Assembly: GCA_965221465.1 (NCBI GenBank)
Contig: OZ244892.1
Span: forward strand, 3,596,001 to 3,660,000
Source of the DNA: Azophilus sp965221465
GTDB taxonomy: Bacteria; Pseudomonadota; Gammaproteobacteria; Pseudomonadales; Azotimanducaceae
Length of the DNA: 64,000 bases
Direction: 5' to 3'
The notes beneath the pieces were generated by a model, which made no database searches, had not been told where the DNA came from, and saw nothing but the letters and a program-made list of their open reading frames with translations. A program made the translations under genes and the position numbers. Positions 53,696 through 61,413 of this stretch are shown here, one piece after another (positions within the stretch are counted from its first letter, which is position 1; each line of letters begins with the position of its first letter).

Positions 53696-54166
53696 GTACC
53701 CACATCCGCAGTCATGCCAATGTTGGTTTCCTGGATTGTTAGAAACGCATCCTCGGTTGCGTATCGAATATCGCAGACAGTGGCGAGTGCAACACCGCCA
53801 CCAACGGCGCCGCCCTGAATGCAACAAAGCACGGGAACTCTGGCTTCTTCGAGGCAGCTGAACGATTGATGCGTGTGCAAACAGTCGCTGTAAGAGGGCA
53901 GCACGACGCTGCAGCCTCTGCCTGCTGTCATCTGTACCCGCTGTGTCAACACTGTCGAATGAGCCTAGATCCGCGCCTGCTGAGAAGTGTGGCCCAGTCG
54001 AGGAAATCACGATGACCCTGGCCTTAACGCCTCCGTCGATATCACGGATGATCTCCGGCAGTTCGCGCCAGAAGTCGGCATTCATGGCATTGCGCTTTTC
54101 GGGTCGATTCAGGACGACATGGGCAATATGGTTCTCGATCTGAACGTCAAAACAGGCGTAGGACAT
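53696..54166 (-). pseudogene. Enoyl-CoA hydratase/dienoyl-CoA isomerase remnant
   Basis: ATG 54166 starts MSYACFDVQIENHIAHVVLN, RPEKRNAMNADFWRELPEI and GPHFSAGADL in one frame. A frameshift near 53950 moves to PVLCCIQGGAVGGGVALATV, CDIRYATEDAFLTIQETNIG and MTADVGTL, like ECH1-type dienoyl-CoA isomerases. The gene ends abruptly at the ISAzo13 fragment. Confidence 0.85.
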
Positions 54167-54270
54167 TGGGGTCTCTCCGTAGAGTCGCAAGAAATCCAAT
54201 TTACGGATTTTGGGGTGGTATGCTCTAACAGCCCGCCGGAAGGGAATGACCTGTCGATTGGACCAAGCTG

Positions 54271-56127
54271 ATGACCCAATCAAATACAACGCGTGCCATT
54301 AGCTTCGCTTTAGGCACTCTGCTTGGCGCTCTGGCATGCACAGCCCTGGCCAACGGAGAAAGCTATTCGCCCTACGCTGACCGCGACTATCCTGAAAGTG
54401 TTTATTGGGGTGATACCCACGTCCATACCAGTCGGTCGCCGGACGCTTACACCATGATGAATCGGCTGGACCCGGAAATCGCCTATCGCTTTGCGAAAGG
54501 TGAATCTGTTGTTTCTCATTCGGGTTTGAAACTCCGCATCAGCAAGCCGCTGGATTTTCTAGTGGTGTCTGACCATGCTGAATTCACTGGCGTATTCTCG
54601 GGGCTCGACAACGCAGATCCAATACTGCTGGATACGAAGTTAGGCAAACGCTGGCACGACCTTTACTTGCGGGACAAAAGAAGTGACGTGATGCTGGAGT
54701 TTGCCAGTATCCTCTTCGGCAAACAGCCGGCGAACGTTGATGAGAGATTCCGGCGGTCCATTTGGAAAGCTGCGGTTAATGAAGCAGAGAATCACAATGA
54801 CCCGGGGAAATTCACCGCGTTTATCGGCTATGAATGGACATCCACTGTCCATGGCGACAACCTACATCGCAATGTGATCTTCCGTGGTGGTGCCGACGCA
54901 ACCGAGCACCTGGTGCCATTCTCGTCGCTGGATTCGGCTGATCCCGAAGCCCTTTGGTCATGGATGCAAAACTACGAGGAAACCACCGGAAGCCAAGTTC
55001 TGGCAATTCCTCATAATGGCAACTTGAGCAATGGAAAGATGTTTGCGGACACAACTCTCTCAGGTGAGGATCTCTCCCCACAATATGCCAAAACCCGGTC
55101 GCGTTGGGAGCCGCTTTATGAAGTGACTCAATTCAAGGGCGATGGTGAATCGCATCCCTATCTGTCGCCCGATGATCGTTTCGCCGACTTTGAAACCTGG
55201 GATTCGAATAACATGAACCACACCCCAAAAGAACCGCACATGCTGCGTCATGAATATGCCCGTTCAGCGCTCAAGCAAGGCTTGGATTTTGAGGACCGAC
55301 TCGGTGTCAACCCGTTCAAGTTCGGCGTGATTGGTAGCACAGATTCGCATACGGGTTTTGCCACGGTCGCGGAGAACAATTTCTTCGGCAAGCTGGCCAA
55401 CGAAGAGCCCAACGAGCCAGGGCGGCAGTACCGTGAAGGGCCGATTCCCGAAGCCCAGGCGACACCCTACACCTACACGGCTTCAGGTCTTGCAGCCGTT
55501 TGGGCGAAAGAGAATACCCGCGAGTCACTGTTTGACGCGATGCGGCGCAGGGAAACCTACGCCACCACCGGTCCCCGGATCTTGCTGCGCTTCTTTGCGG
55601 GCTGGGACTTTGAGCCGGGCAGCGAGGTACGCATCGACTTTGTCGAACTAGGCTACCGCAAGGGCGTCCCGATGGGTGCCGATCTTACCGATGCCCCTGA
55701 TGGTCAATCACCGAACTTTCTCATTGTCGCAAGCAAAGACCCCGAAGGCGCCAACCTTGATCGAATACAGGTGGTCAAGGGCTGGCTGGACAGTGCTGGT
55801 CATACCCATGAGAAGGTCTACAACGTCGCCGTTTCTGACAATCGCAGGATTCGCAGAAATGGCGAGGTGAGGCCGTTAAGGCATACGGTTGATGTAGACA
55901 AGGCCAACTATCTCAACACCATCGGTGACGTGACACTGGCCACAGTCTGGACAGACCCAGATTTCGATCCGAAGCAGCGTGCGTTTTACTATGTCCGGGT
56001 CCTGGAAATTCCGACCCCCCGATGGACGACTTATGATGCCGCATACTTCAACGAACCAAGACCCGAGGCAGTGCCCTCAATCATACAAGAGCGCGCTTAT
56101 TCCTCACCCATTTGGTACACGCCGTAG
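54271..56127 (+). CDS. DUF3604 protein (PHP-like metallohydrolase), secreted
   Basis: This 618-residue protein has an N-terminal signal segment (ISFALGTLLGALACTALANG). Possible metal-binding motifs are YWGDTHVHTSRSPDA, FLVVSDHAEF and VIGSTDSHTGFA, which is the DUF3604 arrangement. Members are predicted periplasmic or surface metallohydrolases with no proven substrate. ATG 54271 is supported by the signal peptide directly after it. The gene looks intact and stands alone between broken genes. Confidence 0.85.
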   Translation: MTQSNTTRAISFALGTLLGALACTALANGESYSPYADRDYPESVYWGDTHVHTSRSPDAYTMMNRLDPEIAYRFAKGESVVSHSGLKLRISKPLDFLVVSDHAEFTGVFSGLDNADPILLDTKLGKRWHDLYLRDKRSDVMLEFASILFGKQPANVDERFRRSIWKAAVNEAENHNDPGKFTAFIGYEWTSTVHGDNLHRNVIFRGGADATEHLVPFSSLDSADPEALWSWMQNYEETTGSQVLAIPHNGNLSNGKMFADTTLSGEDLSPQYAKTRSRWEPLYEVTQFKGDGESHPYLSPDDRFADFETWDSNNMNHTPKEPHMLRHEYARSALKQGLDFEDRLGVNPFKFGVIGSTDSHTGFATVAENNFFGKLANEEPNEPGRQYREGPIPEAQATPYTYTASGLAAVWAKENTRESLFDAMRRRETYATTGPRILLRFFAGWDFEPGSEVRIDFVELGYRKGVPMGADLTDAPDGQSPNFLIVASKDPEGANLDRIQVVKGWLDSAGHTHEKVYNVAVSDNRRIRRNGEVRPLRHTVDVDKANYLNTIGDVTLATVWTDPDFDPKQRAFYYVRVLEIPTPRWTTYDAAYFNEPRPEAVPSIIQERAYSSPIWYTP

Positions 56128-56210
56128 ACAATGACGACCGGGTACCTACGTCATTAGTCAGTCGTCGATGAATCAGCGATCGACACGCTTGGGCATGTGA
56201 ACGTCCGATG

Positions 56211-56504
56211 CTATGCCCAGAGAGCCGTTCGAGCCAACACTTTGCGACCCCAAGCGTCGGGCAGGTAGTCATCAATCAGTGCTGGCGCTCCGCGCAGACA
56301 CTCCAGCGTGATTTCCGCGTGTCCAAGCGGCAACTGTACTGGGTCCAAGGAGAAGGACGCTGGTTGCGCAATCCAGGATGGATCGTAACGGAATGCGAAT
56401 CGCGTCAGCCGACCATCGGATTCTTCCAAAACGCATTCGGCAGCCTTTATGATGACTGCCGGCGGCGAATTCAGGTAGATGTCAAAACGCGCGCGTTCAA
56501 TCAT
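56211..56504 (-). pseudogene. HipA N-terminal-domain (HipS-like) fragment
   Basis: This 97-residue frame begins MIERARFDIYLNSPP and contains RFAFRYDPSWIAQPASFSLD and LPDAWGRKVL, the HipA N-subdomain pattern. The kinase domain is absent: the frame stops at 56211 and DNA beyond belongs to the convergent DUF3604 gene. It overlaps the upstream regulator by 8 bases. It could be a truncated HipA or a free HipS-type protein. Confidence 0.7.
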
Positions 56505-56733
56505 CGAACAGACTCCGCGGCGATCGCAGAAGTTGTTCGAATTCCCTCTCCACGCCGAGCAGACTTCCGGCCCGGTAATACTTTTCCATCGAAACCGATA
56601 GTTCGCCTTGTTCCATCTTTTGCAGCGTCGCGCGGCTGACACCGATGCGAATCGCAAATCGCGCCAGATTGTCCCCGGGAAAGCGGCGTTTGCGCGATTC
56701 TTTCAGGTTCTGGCCGAGTTGTGGAAGTCTCAT
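56497..56733 (-). CDS. XRE-family regulator (HipB-like)
   Basis: This 78-residue protein from ATG 56733 (MRLPQLGQNLKESRKRRFPG) has the helix-turn-helix LARFAIRIGVSRATLQKMEQ and the C-terminal GVEREFEQLLRSPRSLF. It precedes and overlaps the HipA-N fragment, as antitoxins do. The longer ATG at 56751 is less likely because it lies inside the operator palindrome. Confidence 0.75.
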   Translation of the reverse strand: MRLPQLGQNLKESRKRRFPGDNLARFAIRIGVSRATLQKMEQGELSVSMEKYYRAGSLLGVEREFEQLLRSPRSLFDD

Positions 56734-56745
56734 GCCGGCGATAAA

Positions 56746-56802
56746 TACCAAAATAATGGTAAAAGTAACTCAAAATACCAAAAATGGACAAGTATTTTGG
56801 TA
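56746..56802. promoter_or_regulatory. Operator palindromes of the HipB-like regulator
   Basis: TACCA-AAATAA-TGGTA (56746-56761) is a perfect inverted repeat. A second site, TATTTTGGTA at 56793-56802, is the reverse complement of its left part, and TACCAAAAATGG (56776) is a degenerate third. They flank the promoter zone of the regulator gene. Confidence 0.65.
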
Positions 56803-56857
56803 CTAACAAAGCTGCACGGAAGGATTCCGGTTTGCCCGCGACAAGCGCAGTCAGGCT

Positions 56858-57200
56858 CGATGGCGAACACCCGTTTCAGCCGGTGCATCGAGGTCATTGG
56901 AGCAAGGGGCCTATCGGTCTCGGGCTCCTTGGATTTGCGGTTGGGCACGACGCGCTCGCGGTGCTTGCAGTTTGGGGCGAACACACCGTGGAATCGGGTG
57001 AGGTTCAACCGTCGGCGAGGAATCAGGGCTGCCAGGCGGGCTATGAAGTCCAATGGATCGAGGACGACTTAGGTGGTGGCGTCGCGAAACGGCTGCTTGA
57101 ACTTTTGGACGACCCGCTCCCGTTCGTTGGTGGAGAGGCGCGCGCCAGGCCCCATCATTGCACGCACACAGCGTTGTTCGGCCGTTTGCGAGCACGCTGG
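56858..57200 (-). pseudogene. IS91-family transposase C-terminal remnant
   Basis: On the minus strand, RERVVQKFKQPFRDATT is followed by a TAA, then VVLDPLDFIARLAALIPRRR, LNLTRFHGVFAPNCKHRERV and MHRLKRVFAIE, the conserved IS91 transposase end. Bases 56858-56990 are nearly identical to 37812-37945. Confidence 0.85.
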
Positions 57201-57326
57201 CACGAATCCAAGCAATTCGCGGTCACCGATAGCAACAATTTTGATTGGAAATTTCATTGCTGCGGCCTGTTTCAGGCACCTGTGCACGCGTGACCGCGAT
57301 TCCGCCACCCACCCACTTTCATTCTC

Positions 57327-58559
57327 TCAAGTCATGGGAACCTTGGCGATCTGCGCTTCGATTGCCTTGGCAACGTCATCCGCAACAGGCAGCTCCTTCC
57401 TGGCCCACGCCCAACGCTCGTGAAACAGCGCGACCGTCTCATGCGCTTGATCGAGGACGAGTGCCCTGGGTAATTGTGCTCTTTCCGCAAGGCTCTTTAG
57501 TTCCGAATCGGTAAATTCATCGAACCTCGCGCTCCGGCTCACTTTCAGGGCTGCCTTATCGTCCGGTAGATATGGGATGGTCGAAACGAAGTCATAAGCA
57601 GGGGCAAGATGCGGTTGGTGTCGGTCGGGATATATGAGCGACCAGTTTTTGAGATGCATATCGGCATTGCCGATCAGGGTATTGAAGACGAGCCTGCGGA
57701 CGAATTCCCGCACATCGTTCTCGTCGGTTTCAATGGCAAGGACAGATGCGATATTCATCATGCTCGCTTTTTTGTACTTGTCGGCAGGATAGAGCCCGAA
57801 AATCTGAGCAAAGTCTTCAATGTGAACGGCACTGCCGTCGCTCAACCGATCAAATCGCTCAATGGCCAGCGCCTTCCCTTTCGGAGCCATGACGTCCTCC
57901 GGCAGATTGCCTACGGCATCGAGGTCAATCAGCTCGACCGCAGGAACATCCATACCGAGCTGACGAGCAAAGGTCATCATTGCGTATTCGTTTTCCGGTA
58001 TCCCATCATGCTTTTCCCATGGGAGCTTGACGATCCACGATCCCCCCACCCCCTTCGCCGGAATTGTGAGACCGCCGGTCGCATTGCTGATGGCGGAAAA
58101 TTTGAGCTGCACCCCCGCCAGTGAGAATCGAAGGGCTTTTTCTTGCCGCTCTTCGAGCAGAGTCGGGTCTACATCGACGCCCGCATCGGCAGGCCATGCT
58201 TCTCGGTCGGCAGGTGTAACCGTAATCGCGCCAGGAAGGTCTGCCCCGAGAACCCAGATGAGAAAGAACTCCCGCTCGGGATGAATGCCTGCCCGTTCTG
58301 CCAGGTATTTCCTGAGACGATCTTCGGGTAACAAGTTCGAAAAGAAAGGCATGACTTTCATGCTGTAGGAGCGAAAGTCCGTGATGAGATCACCGAGGCT
58401 GTCCTTGAATCCCAACCCGAGCACGGGCCGCTCCGCATCGGCAATATACGCCTCACTAAACGCAAAAATGGTCTTGTCATTGGGTAAGCGTGTCAGCGTG
58501 CCAACGGGTTCGCCATGAAGATTGACGTCGAGAACCGATACATCAGGCATGATCGTCAT
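57327..58559 (-). CDS. hipA: HipA-family serine/threonine kinase toxin
   Basis: This 410-residue protein has the N-subdomain DVNLHGEPVGTLTRLPND, the segment RFSLAGVQLKFSAIS, the catalytic motif LIGNADMHLKNWS and the Mg-binding DFVST in LAPAYDFVSTIPY. HipA kinases phosphorylate aminoacyl-tRNA synthetases and trigger growth arrest. All key motifs are present, so it appears functional. Its start overlaps hipB by 17 bases. Fragments of near-identical hipA ends occur at 32050 and 43453. Confidence 0.93.
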   Translation of the reverse strand: MTIMPDVSVLDVNLHGEPVGTLTRLPNDKTIFAFSEAYIADAERPVLGLGFKDSLGDLITDFRSYSMKVMPFFSNLLPEDRLRKYLAERAGIHPEREFFLIWVLGADLPGAITVTPADREAWPADAGVDVDPTLLEERQEKALRFSLAGVQLKFSAISNATGGLTIPAKGVGGSWIVKLPWEKHDGIPENEYAMMTFARQLGMDVPAVELIDLDAVGNLPEDVMAPKGKALAIERFDRLSDGSAVHIEDFAQIFGLYPADKYKKASMMNIASVLAIETDENDVREFVRRLVFNTLIGNADMHLKNWSLIYPDRHQPHLAPAYDFVSTIPYLPDDKAALKVSRSARFDEFTDSELKSLAERAQLPRALVLDQAHETVALFHERWAWARKELPVADDVAKAIEAQIAKVPMT

Positions 58560-59148
58560 CCTCCAGGCTGTAAGCGGGTTTCGGAGGCTCCATGGCAGGC
58601 ACCCGATGGACGATCTTGTTTCTGATATCCGTAAACTGGGCCAAAGCCTTTTGAAATTCCTCCCGCCCGGCCTGCTGGGCCTTTACTGTCTTCAAGAACT
58701 TCTTCAGCGCACGAAACGTATCGGGCGAGACCGATACATCGAGTTGCTGCAATTCACGAACACGCCGCTGCAGCTGTACCAATTCCTTGGCTGGAAGAGA
58801 AAACTCACTTGCGTTTTCAAGCGCCTGCTGTAGCTGCGCAAAGTAATTGGCTACCGCTGTTCCCGTTCCACCAGACCCTGCGACAACCGCTCGTTCCGGT
58901 CGCGTGACACTGCGGATAATCGCATTGACAGCGGGCGTCGCCTTCCGCGGCACCAGTGTCACCTCCAGGTTGAGCGCACGCGAAAGCTCCACGAGGCTGG
59001 ACAGGCGCAGGTCGACCCCGCCATTTTCAATCTTGGATATGTGGCTTTGCGGCACGGCCGCCCTTTCTGCCAGGGCTCTTTGGCTCAAGCCTTTCGCTTC
59101 CCTGGCGGCTTTGAGTATCCGTGCGACCTGTTCGATAGTTTCGTTCAT
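58543..59148 (-). CDS. hipB: HipB-family antitoxin with a long C-terminal extension
   Basis: This 201-residue protein has an XRE helix-turn-helix at about 10-65 (LSQRALAERAAVPQSHISKI, ENGGVDLRLSSLVELSRAL). HipB is normally near 90-110 residues; here about 130 extra, mostly helical, residues follow (LVQLQRRVRELQQLDVSVSP and more) and end in an acidic tail. It precedes hipA and likely binds the operator upstream. Confidence 0.9.
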   Translation of the reverse strand: MNETIEQVARILKAAREAKGLSQRALAERAAVPQSHISKIENGGVDLRLSSLVELSRALNLEVTLVPRKATPAVNAIIRSVTRPERAVVAGSGGTGTAVANYFAQLQQALENASEFSLPAKELVQLQRRVRELQQLDVSVSPDTFRALKKFLKTVKAQQAGREEFQKALAQFTDIRNKIVHRVPAMEPPKPAYSLEDDDHA

Positions 59149-59169
59149 GCCAAACCCATTTCGATCTGC

Positions 59170-59252
59170 ATTTATAGATAGTTAATGATATTAGATATAT
59201 ATTAATACATCTTTCTGAAGAGCCAATCTAGAAGCAATCTATATTTATAGAT
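59170..59252. promoter_or_regulatory. AT-rich operator region of hipBA
   Basis: ATCTATA-TT-TATAGAT at 59237-59252 is an inverted repeat with 7-bp arms. A related half site TTTATAGATAG lies at 59171-59181, just before the hipB start. Two spaced operators of this type are usual for HipB. Confidence 0.65.
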
Positions 59253-59329
59253 CGCGCAGAGGAATCGATGAATTTTAACAGATCATTTCAATGTCCCGCG
59301 CTCGAGGGCTTGTACATACGTATTTCGCC

Positions 59330-59432
59330 CGAATCCGTCACCATCTTCCTGCTGCGAACGCCGATGCACTCGCGTAAGCGCGGCCGCGCTTGCACGGCGC
59401 CTCGACGCCCGTGCGACGCAAGTTGGTGACAT
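59330..59432. repeat. Dispersed palindromic repeat, copy 5
   Basis: It is an imperfect palindrome about the centre AAGCGCGGCCGCGCTT. The left arm GTCACCATCTTCCTGCTGCG and the right arm ending CGACGCAAGTTGGTGAC pair over about 45 bases with mismatches. It is the cleanest single hairpin of the family. Confidence 0.75.
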
Positions 59433-59643
59433 GTTGAACGACACACCAAAAGCCTTTGTTTCAATTGAAATGCGTGAACTACCAGCCTATTTTCGGGAAT
59501 TGCGGAAAATGTTTTACAGAATTTTCCTCAACAAGAACCAACTGAAAACAGAATGGAGAGCAATGGTGCATTGCGGCGCACGGCTCGGGCAATTATCTGT
59601 GATAGTCAATGTTTTTGCTGTAATTCGTAAGTCGACTGTCTAA
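59431..59643 (+). CDS. Small hypothetical ORF
   Basis: The 70-codon frame starts at the edge of the palindromic repeat (MLNDTPKAFVSIEMRELPAY, then FRELRKMFYRIFLNKNQLKT). No family is recognised and there is no clear ribosome-binding site. It may be noise. The remaining gap to glmU (59644-60026) holds no other gene I can support. Confidence 0.2.
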   Translation: MLNDTPKAFVSIEMRELPAYFRELRKMFYRIFLNKNQLKTEWRAMVHCGARLGQLSVIVNVFAVIRKSTV

Positions 59644-59985
59644 TTCGAAACAAGGTTCTCGAACAAGACGAAGAATGTCACACGCGAATATGAAAGCCAT
59701 CGTTCTCGATGTTCTGATTCGTGATCACTGTAGTCATGGCGTATTGATTTTTCGAGCTATTTCATTTGGTGTTTGTACCGGCTGCGCAAGGTGGGTTCAG
59801 GATTGCAGAACCGGCAATCTCGCAGTCCGGCATGAAGGCGGCGCTCGCGTGCAAACTTGACTCGGCTTCAAGCGAGACCCGCGAATCAGCCCGACCTGTA
59901 TACGAATGGACGCAGCGAGGCGTCGACTCGGGTTTCGCTCCGGTGGTGGCGACGTCATTGCAGCGCTTTTTGGTGGCCCTGCCCG

Positions 59986-59991
59986 TATAAT
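59986..59991 (+). promoter_or_regulatory. -10 element upstream of glmU
   Basis: A perfect TATAAT lies 35 bases before the glmU ATG. The best -35 candidate (TTGCAG, 59958) is 22 bases away, too far for a standard sigma70 site. Confidence 0.4.
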
Positions 59992-60026
59992 TCGGGGCAT
60001 TGCCCCGCTGGAATTGCACCGCTTCC

Positions 60027-61409
60027 ATGGCTGATCCGGCCAAACTCGTCGCCATCGTACTAGCCGCAGGCCAGGGCAGGCGCATGCGCTCGGCGCTGCC
60101 CAAGGTTTTGCACCGGCTGGCCGGCAAGACCCTGCTGGAACACGTGCTCGGCACCGTCGCCAAATTGGCAGCCGTCGACACCTTCGTCGTGGTGGGTCAC
60201 CAGGCAGACCGGGTCCAAGACGAAACCGATACCGACGCAAATTGGGTGCGGCAGACGGAACAGCTCGGTACCGGCCATGCCGTTGCCCAGGCAGTCCCTT
60301 TGCTGAATGACGACGCCACAGCCCTCGTTCTCTACGGAGATGTACCGCTGGTCTCCGCGGCGACCCTCGAGGCCTGCGCCGCCGCTGCCGCAGACGGCGC
60401 CCTGGCGGTGGTCACGGCCGTGGTCGACGAGCCGGCGGAACTCGGCCGCATCAAACGGTCTGCGGGAGGCGACATCCTTGGCATCGTGGAATATCGGGAC
60501 GCGTCGCCCGAAGAAACGGCAATCCGCGAAATCAACACAGGGATACTTGCCTTGCGCGCCGGCGAACTGAAGGAACTGCTGGCGGCGGTCGAGCCCCGCA
60601 ATGCCCAGGGCGAATACTATCTGACCGACATCGTCGGTCTGGCTGTGGGGCGGGAGATCCCGGTAAAGGGTGTGTCCATTGAGGACCCCGTCGAAGCCAT
60701 GGGCGTCAACGACCGGGTCCAGCTTGCCGCGCTCGAGCGCATCTACCAGCGGCGCGAGGCACGCCGTCTCCAACTCCTGGGTGTCGGCATGGCCGACCCG
60801 GAACGGGTCGACATTCGCGGCGAAGTGGTGGCCGGCGAGGATTGCTTCATCGATGTCAATGTCGTTCTCTCCGGCAGGGTGAAACTCGGCAGCAACGTTC
60901 GGCTCGGCGCGGGTGCGGTGATCGAAGATTCGATCCTCGGAGACGGCGTGGTCGTCGAATCGTATACGGTGGTTCAGGGGGCGGTGGTCGCGGCGCATTG
61001 TCGGCTCGGCCCCTTCGCTCGCGTACGGCCGGGAACCGAACTCGGCGAGGGCGTAAGGCTCGGCAATTTCGTCGAGACCAAGAAAGCGCGCCTGGGCCGG
61101 GGCACCAAGGCCAGCCATCTGGCCTATCTCGGCGATGCGGAACTCGGCGATCGCTGCAACGTGGGCGCCGGCGCCGTCACCTGCAACTACGACGGCGAGA
61201 ACAAGCACCGCACCGTCATCGGCAACGATGTCTTCGTCGGGACGAACAGCTCCCTGGTGGCGCCACTCGAGGCCGAGTCCGGCGCGTTCATTGCTGCCGG
61301 TTCGACGATTACCGCAAAGGTCGGCCGCGGCGAACTGGCGGTGGAGCGCAGCAGGCAGCGCAACATCAGGGGCTGGAAGCGGCCGGGCCGGCGTACGCGC
61401 GAGGAATGA
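60027..61409 (+). CDS. glmU: Bifunctional GlmU: GlcN-1-P acetyltransferase / GlcNAc-1-P uridyltransferase
   Basis: GlmU makes UDP-GlcNAc for peptidoglycan and lipopolysaccharide. In its 460 residues the N-terminal uridyltransferase has IVLAAGQGRRMRSALPKVLH and the C-terminal left-handed beta helix ends with the acetyltransferase motif NYDGENKHRT. ATG 60027 is chosen; a TTG nine codons upstream has no support. It lies 4 bases before glmS, so the two form an operon. Confidence 0.97.
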   Translation: MADPAKLVAIVLAAGQGRRMRSALPKVLHRLAGKTLLEHVLGTVAKLAAVDTFVVVGHQADRVQDETDTDANWVRQTEQLGTGHAVAQAVPLLNDDATALVLYGDVPLVSAATLEACAAAAADGALAVVTAVVDEPAELGRIKRSAGGDILGIVEYRDASPEETAIREINTGILALRAGELKELLAAVEPRNAQGEYYLTDIVGLAVGREIPVKGVSIEDPVEAMGVNDRVQLAALERIYQRREARRLQLLGVGMADPERVDIRGEVVAGEDCFIDVNVVLSGRVKLGSNVRLGAGAVIEDSILGDGVVVESYTVVQGAVVAAHCRLGPFARVRPGTELGEGVRLGNFVETKKARLGRGTKASHLAYLGDAELGDRCNVGAGAVTCNYDGENKHRTVIGNDVFVGTNSSLVAPLEAESGAFIAAGSTITAKVGRGELAVERSRQRNIRGWKRPGRRTREE

Positions 61410-61413
61410 GGGC

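Noticed and set aside
53327..54289. A single 320-residue protein on the minus strand
   Set aside because: It is an in-line fusion of a frameshifted hydratase remnant with an ISAzo13 transposase fragment.
59675..59990. Small frames between the palindromic repeat and glmU
   Set aside because: No homology or start signals; probably glmU leader DNA.
61410..61413. glmS ribozyme
   Set aside because: Only 4 bases separate glmU and glmS, leaving no room for the ribozyme.
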